Shown here: in pieces, positions 18,294-27,030 of the stretch | How positions within the stretch are numbered: position 1 is the stretch's first letter | How the letters are laid out: each line of letters begins with the position of its first letter | Source of the DNA: Chondrinema litorale | GTDB lineage: Bacteria > Bacteroidota > Bacteroidia > Cytophagales > Flammeovirgaceae | Reading direction: 5' to 3' | DNA length: 64,000 nt | Assembly: GCF_026250525.1 (NCBI RefSeq) | Contig: NZ_CP111044.1 | Coordinates: 124,001-188,000 of the forward strand | Program-made: the position numbers and the translations under genes | Notes under the pieces: model-generated | Told to the model about the DNA's origin: nothing | Databases searched by the model: none | What the model saw: the letters and a program-made list of their open reading frames with translations, nothing else

Positions 18294-19189
18294 TGAAAAA
18301 CACTTTAAGGCTTATACTATTTTTAGTAATTCTTTCAGCATGTAATGCGCATCAACCAGTTAGATCCGCATATAATTTACCTGAGTTTACACAGTTGGAG
18401 AGTTGGTCTAATTTGAAATCACCTCAAATAGATTCTTTTAAAATTTTGCATACAGGTGCTGTAAAAGTTCCACTTAAAGGTATGCTCAATATCGAAAAAC
18501 TTCCAGAAAACCATGGAATGGATGAAATGATTTGGGTTGATGTTTTTGCTTATTTATTCCATCATAAAACCAAAGGTTGGTACTTAATTGATACAGGTTT
18601 AGATAGTTCTTTTCAAGACAATGGTAATATTAAAGGCTTATTGGCCAGTAATTATATTAAAGAAAGCAGGCAACAAAAAGGTGAAAATATTGGCAGCCAA
18701 TTAAAAAGGGAAAACAAAGATATTAAAGGCATATTTCTAACACATTTGCACGGTGACCATACAGCTGGTTTGCCAGAGATTAATCCTTGTATTCCAAAGT
18801 ATGTAGGAAGCGGAGAGGAGTATTTGTATTTACCTACATTCTATCATTCGAACCATTTAAGTGAAAAAGATTCACTAAAAGAAATAAGTTGGGAGTATGC
18901 TGAGGTAATTAAGCCTCTAGAAAAAGTAGTTGATATTTTCGGCGATCAATCTTTTTTTGCCATTAGTACACCGGGACATTCTAATAGCCATACATCTTAC
19001 CTTTTAAATACTTCATCCGGATTGATTTTGCTAACTGGAGATGCGAGCCACACCAAATATGGTTTTGAAAATAACATAGAACCCGGTTGGATTACAGATC
19101 AACAACAAGCAGAAAATAGCCTTTCTCAACTGATTAGTTTTATGCAAATGTACCCTGAAACAAGAGTGATTTATGGGCATCAGAAATAA
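18293..19189 (+). CDS. Metallo-beta-lactamase-fold lipoprotein
   Basis: This 298-residue protein has a lipoprotein signal ending ILSAC (Cys17). The fold is supported by THLHGDH (His151, His153, Asp155, His156), a later GHSNSHTSY histidine, LTGDASH near residue 250 and a terminal YGHQK. The arrangement resembles N-acyl-homoserine lactonase (AttM/AiiA)-like and related hydrolases, but the substrate cannot be read from sequence. Lipidation places it at the membrane, facing the periplasm or outside, unlike the cytoplasmic homologue at 6094. It follows the AraC gene by 33 nt and is probably its target. Confidence 0.82.
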   Translation: MKNTLRLILFLVILSACNAHQPVRSAYNLPEFTQLESWSNLKSPQIDSFKILHTGAVKVPLKGMLNIEKLPENHGMDEMIWVDVFAYLFHHKTKGWYLIDTGLDSSFQDNGNIKGLLASNYIKESRQQKGENIGSQLKRENKDIKGIFLTHLHGDHTAGLPEINPCIPKYVGSGEEYLYLPTFYHSNHLSEKDSLKEISWEYAEVIKPLEKVVDIFGDQSFFAISTPGHSNSHTSYLLNTSSGLILLTGDASHTKYGFENNIEPGWITDQQQAENSLSQLISFMQMYPETRVIYGHQK

Positions 19190-19270
19190 TTCATGCATAT
19201 GTAATCCACTAAGTTTTGAAAACATGAAATACATAAGTAATTTAAATTAGTTGATAATTTATCTTTCCCT

Positions 19271-19297
19271 TGTCCCCGAATTGCTCATTCAATCGTC
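19271..19297 (+). promoter_or_regulatory. Candidate ECF-type promoter of the DGPF/sigma operon
   Basis: A TGTCCC element (19271-19276) and a CGTC element (19294-19297) are separated by 17 nt and stand out in AT-rich DNA 30 bp before the DGPF start. From memory, ECF42-group promoters have a TGTCGA-type -35 and a CG(A/T)C-type -10, so autoregulation is plausible. Inference only. Confidence 0.4.
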
Positions 19298-19326
19298 ATG
19301 AGGATGAAACATCAAATTATAAAACA

Positions 19327-19668
19327 ATGAAAGAATTCGCATTAATTTTCAGACTTAGCAACATGGAAGATTTTAAACCTTCACCAGAGCAAATGCAGGA
19401 GAGAATGAACTGGCTAGGGAGTATCGCTGCTCAAAACAAATTGGCCGACAAGGGAAATACATTGTTACCGATGGCTGGAAGTGCCAAAACTGTAAAGCCA
19501 GATAATGTGGTAACCGATGGGCCTTTTACAGAAATTAAAGAGTTTATCAGCGGCTATGTGGTTGTAAAAGCTGAGACTATTGAAGAAGCTGTAAGCATGG
19601 CTAAAGAAAATCCCATTTTTAAAATTGGTGGAAATATTGAAGTGAGAGAGGTTTTAAAAAAAGATTAA
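19327..19668 (+). CDS. YCII/DGPF-domain protein
   Basis: A 113-residue protein starting MKEFALIFR at the ATG 19327. A longer frame from an upstream TTG is unlikely because homology-like sequence begins at this methionine. It has the ferredoxin-like YCII fold and the hallmark TDGPFTEIKE motif (about residues 62-71), followed by SGYVVVKAETIEEAV. DGPF proteins are regularly encoded next to ECF42-group sigma factors, and that is the case here: the sigma gene begins 2 nt after this stop. Its exact function, enzyme or sigma modulator, is not established. Confidence 0.88.
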   Translation: MKEFALIFRLSNMEDFKPSPEQMQERMNWLGSIAAQNKLADKGNTLLPMAGSAKTVKPDNVVTDGPFTEIKEFISGYVVVKAETIEEAVSMAKENPIFKIGGNIEVREVLKKD

Positions 19669-19670
19669 GT

Positions 19671-20915
19671 TTGGAAAAAGAGCATTCTAAAGAACTTTTA
19701 CCTCATTTATTCCGACAGGAACATGCCAAAATGATTGCCGTATTGTGCAGTCATTTTGGTTTAAGGCATATTGAGTTAGCAGAAGATTTTGTAAGTGATA
19801 CTTTTTTGAAAGCTTCTGAACTTTGGGCGATTGAGGGAATACCTGAAAACCCTACAGCTTGGTTGTACACTGTTGCCAAGAATAAAACCAGAGATTACTT
19901 TAAGCATCTATCAGTTTTTGAATCAAAAATTACGCATGAATTTTCGACCAGAGAAATCACTTACTTTCAGGAAATTGAGATTGATAACTCTACCATTACA
20001 GATAGCCAACTAGCAATGATTTTTGCTGTTTGCAATCCCATAAATTCTAAAGAATCGCAAATTTGTTTGGCATTACAAATTTTGTGTGGGTTTAGTGTAG
20101 AAGAAATCTCAAATGCCTTTTTGGTTCCGAAAGAAACTATTAAAAAGAGATTGTTTAGAGCTAGAAAGAACCTTCGAATTGATCAATTCAAAATTACGCA
20201 ATTGGATGAAAAAGCTATTCTGGAAAGATATGATGTAGTTCTAAAAACTTTGTATTTACTTTTTAATGAAGGTTATTATTCCAAATCTGGCAATCATCTC
20301 ATTAGAAAAGAACTATGTTTGGAAGCACTAAGATTGGCATTGCTTTTAAATCAGAATACACTAACAGATTCTCTACAATTAAATGCTTTAATTGCCCTAA
20401 TGTGTTTCCAAAGTTCGAGGCTCGAAGCCAGAACCGATCAGTTTGGTGATAGTATTTTATATGAAAACCAGAATCGTGCTTTGTGGGATAAAGCTCTCAT
20501 TGATAAGGGAAATTATTTTCTGGTAAATGCTTGTGGAAATAAAGATAGCGAAAAGGTTTCTAAATACCATTTGGAAGCGGGAATTGCCTATTGGCATACG
20601 TCAAACGATAAGCATAAATGGCAACATATTCTTCATTTTTACAATCAGCTTTTGGTTATGGAGTATTCACCAGCAGCGGCTTTAAATCGCACATTTGCTC
20701 TAGCAAAAGTTTATGGAAATAAAAAAGCAGTTGAAGAAACCAGTAAATTAGGATTAGAAAATAACAGCTATTTCCATGCGCTGTGTGGTTATTTATATGC
20801 AGAAGTAGATATTGCTCAAGCAATTAATCACTATACTAAGTCTATCGAGCTTTCAAACTCAGAATCGGAAAAGAAGACTTTGAAAAAAGAAGTGGAAAGG
20901 TTAATGATGCTTTAG
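19671..20915 (+). CDS. ECF42-like sigma factor with C-terminal extension
   Basis: A 414-residue sigma-70-family protein. Residues about 8-75 form region 2 (HLFRQEHAKMIAVL, AEDFVSDTFLKA, NPTAWLYTVAKNKTRDYF) and about 115-170 region 4 (SKESQICLALQILCGFSVEEISNAF...KETIKKRLFRARKNLR). The remaining 240 residues are a helical, TPR-like extension starting near the conserved LYLLFNEGYYS motif, which marks this long subgroup. The start is a TTG at 19671; the first ATG (19731) would remove conserved region 2 residues. It lies 2 nt after the DGPF gene, so the pair is co-transcribed. No membrane anti-sigma gene is adjacent. Confidence 0.9.
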   Translation: MEKEHSKELLPHLFRQEHAKMIAVLCSHFGLRHIELAEDFVSDTFLKASELWAIEGIPENPTAWLYTVAKNKTRDYFKHLSVFESKITHEFSTREITYFQEIEIDNSTITDSQLAMIFAVCNPINSKESQICLALQILCGFSVEEISNAFLVPKETIKKRLFRARKNLRIDQFKITQLDEKAILERYDVVLKTLYLLFNEGYYSKSGNHLIRKELCLEALRLALLLNQNTLTDSLQLNALIALMCFQSSRLEARTDQFGDSILYENQNRALWDKALIDKGNYFLVNACGNKDSEKVSKYHLEAGIAYWHTSNDKHKWQHILHFYNQLLVMEYSPAAALNRTFALAKVYGNKKAVEETSKLGLENNSYFHALCGYLYAEVDIAQAINHYTKSIELSNSESEKKTLKKEVERLMML

Positions 20916-20948
20916 TAAAATGAATAAACTTTCTGTTGTAAGGAAATC

Positions 20949-21776
20949 TCAAGAAGCTATAATTCTTTCATTTATCATTAACTCAAAATATTCTTGAGTT
21001 CTTTTAATTTTGTTTTTATCTCTTTCAGCTGGGGTAAATAATCCTTTTTTGTAACTACTTTCAAAAAATGACAAGTCTTCAATAAGTAAAGACACTTCTA
21101 AATCTTTTTTATAATCAAAAGTAGAGTCTATAAGATTAAATTGACCTTTCTCAGAGGCAAAAGGTAGGTCAATGATAAATAAATCAGTACAAACTGTTGA
21201 TATACCAAAGTCATCACTAACTACTTTTTGAACTTGGGTAATAATGCCACCTAATATGGTTGGAAGATTATTTCCACGATCTTCAAAATTGTTTTCAATT
21301 GGCCAGTATATATGCTCAAATTGATCTTCATAATAATATCTTAAATCCCAGTGTTGATCAGTATTAAACCAGCTTTCGAAGATAGATTTTCTTAACTGAA
21401 TTAGGTCTCCTGCTTTTACATTAGGTATTTTGATTTGTCTATTTTGGAAATAACTCTCATCAATTATATTATTCAAGAGTTCTTTCGCTGAAATGTTATT
21501 CTGTTCTAGGTATGTTTCAATTGATTTATAATTTGATGTTGTTTGTATGAATATGAGCCAAAAATGAGGTTCTATATCTTGTTTAGTTTTAATTCTTGAA
21601 TATGGTACTTCAACAATTTGATTACTGTATTTATGTTTAAATCGAATATGAAAGCCATGGCTATTACCAATCCATTTTGACTTTTCTGTATAACTCATAG
21701 AAGAATATCCCATCAACTTATTACATAAGTTAATATAATCTTGAATTGATTTTAATATAAGCTCCTCTAAATTCAA
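20949..21776 (-). CDS. Unidentified 275-residue protein
   Basis: I do not recognise a family. The protein has no signal peptide or membrane helix and appears soluble. It is rich in aromatic residues (WIGNSHGFHIRFKH, HFWLIFIQTT, DLRYYYEDQFEHIYW), Asn, Lys and Glu, and has an alpha/beta composition. It runs towards the sigma gene, with 33 nt between the stops and no obvious hairpin. Upstream, on its 5' side, lies the terminator of the GH3 gene, so it is probably transcribed alone. Its codon use resembles its neighbours. Confidence 0.6.
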   Translation of the reverse strand: MNLEELILKSIQDYINLCNKLMGYSSMSYTEKSKWIGNSHGFHIRFKHKYSNQIVEVPYSRIKTKQDIEPHFWLIFIQTTSNYKSIETYLEQNNISAKELLNNIIDESYFQNRQIKIPNVKAGDLIQLRKSIFESWFNTDQHWDLRYYYEDQFEHIYWPIENNFEDRGNNLPTILGGIITQVQKVVSDDFGISTVCTDLFIIDLPFASEKGQFNLIDSTFDYKKDLEVSLLIEDLSFFESSYKKGLFTPAERDKNKIKRTQEYFELMINERIIAS

Positions 21777-21808
21777 GTCAGAAAATTAGTTATACTTCTT
21801 AAATTAGT

Positions 21809-21846
21809 AAACCAAACAGACCAGTATTTACTAGCCTGTTTGGTTT
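21809..21846 (-). terminator. Terminator after the GH3 gene
   Basis: Perfect 11-bp arms AAACCAAACAG (21809-21819) and CTGTTTGGTTT (21836-21846) with a 16-nt loop, 6 nt past the GH3 stop at 21853. Confidence 0.8.
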
Positions 21847-21852
21847 TGTTAT

Positions 21853-24246
21853 TTACCATGCTTTTTTAAGCACAAACTTGTCTTTTATTCTAATATCTTC
21901 AGAAGAAGCTCCTACCATCACTTCAAAATCGCCTGGTTCAACTACCCATTTCATTTTGCGATCTAGTAATTGTAGGTCTTTTACAGTTAAGGTAAAAGTG
22001 ATATGCTGTTGTTCGCCCGCTTTTAAGTTAATCCTTTTGAATTTCTTTAGTTGCTTAAGCGGTGTTACAGTAGAGCTTACTACATCTTTTAGATACAACT
22101 GAGCCACTTCGTCTCCATCAATATCACTTGTGTTTTTCAAATCGAAGCTTATTTCAACTGATAACTCACTTTGTGTTTCATTCGGAGTAATTTTTAGGTT
22201 ACTATACTCAAATGAAGAATAGCTTAATCCGTGTCCGAAGCTGTAAAGCGGTTTAGAATCCATCTCTACATAATTGTGCTTTACAGGAGGTTTTGCATTG
22301 TAATATACAGGCAATTGACCAACATATTTAGCAACAGAAATCGGTAATCTACCGGCAGGATTGTAATCTCCAAATAAAACATCAGCAATTGCATTACCAC
22401 CTTCTTGCCCTGGATACCACGCATCTACAATGGCAGAAATATTTTCTGCAGGCCAGTTAAGATTTAATGGTCTACCTTTTATCAATACCAAAACTACTGG
22501 TGTTCCTGTCGCTTTAATTTTTTTAAGAAGTTCTAATTGCTTACCTAACAAACCAAGTGTAGCACGATCGTAACCTTCGCCGCTTTCCATATCGCTAATC
22601 ACTTCACCATCTTTGCTATCACCTACAGTAGCAGCACCAGTATCAATATATTTGGTTTTAAAGTCACGTGCACTTGATCCACCTAAAACAACTACTGCTA
22701 CATCTGCTTTTTTGGCAGCAGCTACAGCTTCATCAATTTGTAGTTGTGTTGTGTCGCGAATCGCAGTTCCTTTTACATAAGTAACCTCGGTATTTTTACC
22801 TACTTTGTTTTTAATACCTTCTAAAACTGTAATTATGTTTTCGTCTGCTTGAGGTGCAGTGTAATCGCCTAATTGGTTGTAGATATTATCAGCATTTGGC
22901 CCAATTACAGCAATATTTTTTAAATCCTTTTTAAGTGGAAGAAGGTTTTCATCATTCTTTAAAAGCGTAACAGCTTGTCTAGCTACTTCACGCGCTAAAG
23001 CTTTATGCTCTTCATTTCTTACAGATTTTGTTACGTTTTTAGTTTCAACATAAGGATTTTCGAAAAGCCCCATATCAAACTTTAAGCGTAAAACATTCGC
23101 TACTGCTCTGTCTAGTTCTTTCATACTTACTTTGCCATCTTCAACAGCTTTGTTAAGTGCTCCACCAAAGCCATTACCACCAAGGTCTGCATCTAGTCCA
23201 GCATTTAAAGCTTGAGCAGCTGCATCTGCTGCAGTCGCTGCCACATGGTGACTGTGTTGAATTCCTTCAATACTACCAAGGTCAGAAACGATGAAACCTT
23301 TAAAGCCCCATTGTCCTCTAAGAACATCTGTTAATAATAGCTCATTTGCTGTACAAGGAATTCCGTCGATCGCATTATATGCTGTCATTACAGAAAGCGC
23401 ACCTGCTTCCACAGCATCTTGAAAAGGAGGGAGGTAAGACTCAAATAATTCTCTTTGTCCAACACTTATGCTATTACCATTATGTCCACCTTCTGGCACA
23501 CCATAAGCGGTAAAGTGTTTCAATGTTGAAACTACATGCTTTCCATCTTTTAAGTCATCTCCTTGAAAACCAGTTACCACTGCTTTTCCCATAGTTCCAT
23601 TTAGAACCGGATCTTCTCCATAAGTTTCTTCTACACGAGACCAACGAGGCTCTCTAGCAAGGTCTAAAACAGGACCATAACCAACATGTGCTCCTTGCAA
23701 ACGTGCTTCTTGTGCAATGATGGAAGCCATCTTTTGAATTAACTCAGGATTCCAGGTACTGCTTTGCCCAATTGAAGTTGGAAAAACGGTAGTTCCAATG
23801 GCCATGTGACCATGTGCACATTCTTCTGAAAGTAAAATTGGTATGCCTAATCTTGTATTTTCAATTACATATTTCTGTAATGCATTGGTTGCTTTTGCAG
23901 CTTGTTCTGGCGAAAGACCAGTTTCTAATGTTTTCCTTGTCCAAGGGTCAGCACGAAGTGTTGCCCACAACATACCAATATGTCTTTCTTGAACGGCTTT
24001 TTTAAATTGCTCACTGGCATCTACTTTTTTGCCATCTTTAGCATACATTTCCCAGCCAAGTAGTGTCAATAGTTGGCCAACTTTTTCTTCCAGAGTCATA
24101 CGACCTAATAGATCGGCGACTCTTTCTTCAGTTCTCAACTCTGGATTTTTGTAAGGAGGAATATCCTGAGCCGAAACCCAATTCGCCTGGCATAGCAGGG
24201 CTATGTAAATAGTTAATGCTTTTAGCGTTAATCGAAGCTTATTCAT
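21853..24246 (-). CDS. Periplasmic GH3 beta-glucosidase (BglX-like)
   Basis: This 797-residue glycoside hydrolase has a Sec signal (about residues 1-26). The family 3 N-terminal barrel contains EECAHG, KHFTAYG and the nucleophile Asp322 in GFIVSDLGSIEG. The second alpha/beta domain follows from about 400-640, with NIAVIGPNAD, VVVLGG and the AWYPGQEGGNAIADVLFGDYNPAGRLP segment. A fibronectin III-like domain closes the protein (about 690-790). The layout and length match BglX-type beta-glucosidases that release glucose or xylose from the non-reducing ends of oligosaccharides. No other carbohydrate gene is adjacent, so the natural substrate is uncertain. About 240 nt upstream are AT-rich and without a gene. 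Confidence 0.93.
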   Translation of the reverse strand: MNKLRLTLKALTIYIALLCQANWVSAQDIPPYKNPELRTEERVADLLGRMTLEEKVGQLLTLLGWEMYAKDGKKVDASEQFKKAVQERHIGMLWATLRADPWTRKTLETGLSPEQAAKATNALQKYVIENTRLGIPILLSEECAHGHMAIGTTVFPTSIGQSSTWNPELIQKMASIIAQEARLQGAHVGYGPVLDLAREPRWSRVEETYGEDPVLNGTMGKAVVTGFQGDDLKDGKHVVSTLKHFTAYGVPEGGHNGNSISVGQRELFESYLPPFQDAVEAGALSVMTAYNAIDGIPCTANELLLTDVLRGQWGFKGFIVSDLGSIEGIQHSHHVAATAADAAAQALNAGLDADLGGNGFGGALNKAVEDGKVSMKELDRAVANVLRLKFDMGLFENPYVETKNVTKSVRNEEHKALAREVARQAVTLLKNDENLLPLKKDLKNIAVIGPNADNIYNQLGDYTAPQADENIITVLEGIKNKVGKNTEVTYVKGTAIRDTTQLQIDEAVAAAKKADVAVVVLGGSSARDFKTKYIDTGAATVGDSKDGEVISDMESGEGYDRATLGLLGKQLELLKKIKATGTPVVLVLIKGRPLNLNWPAENISAIVDAWYPGQEGGNAIADVLFGDYNPAGRLPISVAKYVGQLPVYYNAKPPVKHNYVEMDSKPLYSFGHGLSYSSFEYSNLKITPNETQSELSVEISFDLKNTSDIDGDEVAQLYLKDVVSSTVTPLKQLKKFKRINLKAGEQQHITFTLTVKDLQLLDRKMKWVVEPGDFEVMVGASSEDIRIKDKFVLKKAW

Positions 24247-24487
24247 TTAAAATAAAATGTTATTAATTAATAGGTTGAAGAGCAAAGTTATTAAAACAGA
24301 TTTTAATTAATCGATTATAAAAAATGTATAATGCTAAATCTGGAAATTTTTAGCCTGATAGCATAGCGAAAAAATGTTTTCTAAGTACTTATTCTTATAA
24401 AATTCTTGATATAAAATATAACGGGTGAGGTTTGTTATACGCGCTTAAATAGATAGGTGCTAATATTTGTCTAGATAGAAAAGAAGA

Positions 24488-24811
24488 TTATAATTTATCT
24501 CCAAATTTAGTAAGTGCATTAAAAACAGGGGCTAACTGTTTACCTAAGTTAGTGAGTGAATATTCTGTTCTTTTCGGGTATTCGTCAAAATCTTGTTTTT
24601 GGATTAAACCATCTTCTAGCATTTCTTGTAGTTGTTGGGTTAGTGCTCTTTTGGTAGCTTCGGGCAAGCCTTCTTCCATATCTTTCAACCTTAAATTCGT
24701 CTTTAAAAGCCCACTCAATATGGCTGGTTTCCATTTGCCTGCAATCACGTTCAGTGTTTTTTCTACAGAGCAATCGCTTTTTTGAGGAGTTTTTCGCTGA
24801 TACTGACTCAT
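24488..24811 (-). CDS. HxlR-family transcriptional regulator
   Basis: A 107-residue winged-helix protein with the family landmarks CSVEKTLNVIAGKWKPAIL (residues about 14-33), LRLKDMEEGLPEATKRALTQQL for the recognition helix region, LIQKQDFDEYPKRTEYSLT for the wing, and LTNLGKQLAPVF at the end. The single N-terminal cysteine preceding the first helix is common in the family and redox-sensitive in some members. HxlR regulators usually control a divergent neighbour, but here the upstream gene is separated by a palindromic terminator, so the target is not obvious. Confidence 0.88.
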   Translation of the reverse strand: MSQYQRKTPQKSDCSVEKTLNVIAGKWKPAILSGLLKTNLRLKDMEEGLPEATKRALTQQLQEMLEDGLIQKQDFDEYPKRTEYSLTNLGKQLAPVFNALTKFGDKL

Positions 24812-24892
24812 GTTAATTCGACTTTATGAATTAGAAGATACTAACTTGATTATATTCTTATTAAGCACAAGACTCAGGTTTTTATAAAAAAA

Positions 24893-24912
24893 GTCTCAGC
24901 TTAAGCTGAGAC
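24893..24912 (-). terminator. 20-bp perfect palindrome, terminator of paralogue 3
   Basis: GTCTCAGCTT (24893-24902) is followed directly by AAGCTGAGAC (24903-24912). The minus-strand side continues into a U run (seven A on the plus strand at 24886-24892). It lies 42 nt past the stop at 24955. An operator role for the adjacent HxlR gene is an alternative. Confidence 0.7.
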
Positions 24913-24954
24913 CAAAAATAGAAAATTAAGTTTAAAGATTTTTCTAGATTAATT

Positions 24955-25365
24955 CTAGTTTAGTGATTTTAACCAGCTCACGCCTTCATTAGTAGATCTA
25001 AAAGTAGTGACTACACCAGAAGCTGGTATAGCTTTTTTAGCTGATAATTGGGCAAATACATTTTGAGAGAAAACCCATGCAAAATGTTCTAATCCAGATT
25101 TTTCCATTTCAGGAAACCATTCTGTTGCTACCCATTCAGTCGCATATTGCCAAGGGCCAGTAACATGAGTATTATCATTTAATACTTTAGAGCATTTTTT
25201 GGATTTAAGCACCTCAAGCATTTTGTTGCAGCCATCTTTTACTTTTTCGGTACTTTGGAATCCTATCCAGTTACAATAGAGTATATTTTCTGCAGGACTG
25301 TAACTAATTTCAAAGTTTTTCTCTTTTAGAATAGTTTCATTTTTTGATACATCAAGTTGATTCAT
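24955..25365 (-). CDS. STAS-like small protein, paralogue 3
   Basis: This 136-residue soluble protein aligns along its length with the protein at 8586-9008. Shared positions are (Y/I)xxW-GF near residue 34, VKxGxxxxL, KVLNDN then VTGPW near residue 73, EWxxxEWxPxxxKxGL, SxNxFAQLSA, and the ending WLKSL. The more distant relative at 8085-8507 preserves only the general pattern. There is no signal peptide and no catalytic signature. The three genes are separately transcribed, each with its own terminator, so they appear to be dispersed duplicates with possibly different regulation. Function unknown. Confidence 0.68.
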   Translation of the reverse strand: MNQLDVSKNETILKEKNFEISYSPAENILYCNWIGFQSTEKVKDGCNKMLEVLKSKKCSKVLNDNTHVTGPWQYATEWVATEWFPEMEKSGLEHFAWVFSQNVFAQLSAKKAIPASGVVTTFRSTNEGVSWLKSLN

Positions 25366-25474
25366 AAGCTAGAAGTTTTAATTTTAAATGCCTATATAAT
25401 GGTATATGAAATTAAAAATGCTTATGCCTAAAATTTATTATTAAAATGATTAACTATAGCTATAAATTACTGGT

Positions 25475-25503
25475 AAAAACTTCAATTTAGGCACAAATTG
25501 AAG
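25475..25503 (-). terminator. Second terminator of the efflux operon
   Basis: Arms CTTCAATTT (25480-25488) and AAATTGAAG (25495-25503), loop of 6 nt, followed on the minus strand by TTTTT (25479-25475). It lies 28 nt beyond the first hairpin. Confidence 0.75.
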
Positions 25504-25530
25504 GAATATATGCTTCTTTTAAAGACAAAA

Positions 25531-25560
25531 AAACCATTCTGCAAAGCTGCAAAATGGTTT
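25531..25560 (-). terminator. First terminator of the efflux operon
   Basis: Arms AAACCATTCTGCA (25531-25543) and TGCAAAATGGTTT (25548-25560) pair with one mismatch around a 4-nt loop; the minus strand continues TTTTGTCTTT. It begins 40 nt past the outer-membrane factor stop. Confidence 0.8.
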
Positions 25561-25600
25561 CAACATTATGATAGAGAGCTAGTTAATAATGGTGGATGCA

Positions 25601-27028
25601 TTAGTTCCACCCACCACCTAAAGCACGGTAAATATTTACCATTGCATTCATTTGTTGCATTTTCGTTTCAATTAGCTCAAATCGAGATTCAAGGGCATCA
25701 CGCTGAGTTAATAATACTTCCATATAATCTGCTCGGGCTGATCTGAACAAATCATTAGAAATATTAATTGATTGGGTTAGCGCTTGTACTTGTTGCTCTT
25801 TCAAATCAAAACTGCTAGACAGATTATTGATATTTGAAAGCTGATTAACAACCTCGATGTAAGCATTTAAGATTGTACGCTCATAGTTATACACGGCTTG
25901 AATTTGCTTGGCATTTGCATTGTAATAAGTCGCTTTAATTGCATTTCTGTTGATCAATGGACCTGCTATATCGCCTGCTAGCGAATACAGAATCGATTCA
26001 GGTGCTTTTACTAAGTAAGTTGCATCAAAGGCATTCAATCCTAAACCTGCAGAGAGTCCCAATGAAGGGTAGAATCTAGCTTTTGCAACTTGAACATCAA
26101 TTTTTGCAGCTTCGAGTTCCAGTTCTGCTTGTCTAATATCCGGACGGTTAGCTAATAATTGAGCAGGTAAACCAGACTGAATACTATCTGGTACCAGACT
26201 AATAAAAGAATCTGAGTTTCTTTCTATAGGTTGTGGAAATCTACCTAATAAGAAATTGATTCTATTTTCAGTTTCAACAATTTGCTGTCTAATTGTAAAC
26301 TGAAGACTTCTAGTGCTAAGCACCTGAGCTTCAAATCTACGTACAGCTAGTTCAGTCACTTTTGCCGCCTCTTTTTGTAGTTTTACAATTTTGAAGGCAT
26401 TGTTCTGAATCTCGATATTTTGCTCTACAATTCTCAACTGATTGTCTAAGGCTAATAACTCGTAGTAAGAATTTGCGATTTCAGCAATCAGGTTAGTCAC
26501 CATAAAGTTTCTGCCATCTACAGTAGAAAGGTATCTGGTATAGGCAGCTTTTTTTGCATTACGCAATTTGTGCCAAATATCCACTTCCCAAGTAGCATAT
26601 GCCCCAATCATAAAATCTCCAAGTGGTTCAGGAAATCCTCTTCCATCAATTTCAAGGTTTTCTTCTACTGAGCCATCGCGTGTATACTGAGATACTTTAT
26701 CTACACCTGCACCTGCTCTTACATCTACAAATGGTAAGTATTCCCCTTTCTTTTCTTTTACTTCATTTTTAGCTATATCAATCTCCTGAAGCGTAATGTT
26801 CAATTCCTGATTGTTTTTTAGGGCTGTATCAATTAGAGCAGAAAGGTAAGGATCAGCAAAATATTCTTGCCAGTTTACACTTGCCACATTTGTTGAGTCC
26901 TGCGAGTCTGAATAGCTCGCAGGAGTTGAAGTATTTGCAGTTTTATTAGTTAGGGTAGGAGTACATGCACTAAAAGCAGTAAGCATACAAGCTACACCCA
27001 AATAATGTTTTATTTTTATCTTAATCAT
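25601..27028 (-). CDS. RND efflux outer-membrane lipoprotein (OprM/NodT-like)
   Basis: The 475-residue protein has a lipoprotein signal ending AFSAC (Cys22), then the outer-membrane factor architecture of two OEP repeats. Motifs include VNWQEYFADPYLSALIDTAL (about 53-72), NQELNITLQEIDIAKNEVKE, LLANRPDIRQAELELEAAKIDV (about 285-306) and the C-terminal ALGGGWN. As trimers these proteins make the outer-membrane and periplasmic channel of tripartite pumps. The start is 2 nt after the permease stop, so it is the last gene of an adaptor-permease-channel operon. Tandem terminators follow. Confidence 0.93.
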   Translation of the reverse strand: MIKIKIKHYLGVACMLTAFSACTPTLTNKTANTSTPASYSDSQDSTNVASVNWQEYFADPYLSALIDTALKNNQELNITLQEIDIAKNEVKEKKGEYLPFVDVRAGAGVDKVSQYTRDGSVEENLEIDGRGFPEPLGDFMIGAYATWEVDIWHKLRNAKKAAYTRYLSTVDGRNFMVTNLIAEIANSYYELLALDNQLRIVEQNIEIQNNAFKIVKLQKEAAKVTELAVRRFEAQVLSTRSLQFTIRQQIVETENRINFLLGRFPQPIERNSDSFISLVPDSIQSGLPAQLLANRPDIRQAELELEAAKIDVQVAKARFYPSLGLSAGLGLNAFDATYLVKAPESILYSLAGDIAGPLINRNAIKATYYNANAKQIQAVYNYERTILNAYIEVVNQLSNINNLSSSFDLKEQQVQALTQSINISNDLFRSARADYMEVLLTQRDALESRFELIETKMQQMNAMVNIYRALGGGWN

Positions 27029-27030
27029 CG

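Noticed and set aside
24893..24912. HxlR operator
   Set aside because: A U run on the minus strand and its place just after the stop of the gene at 24955 favour a terminator, though dual use is possible.
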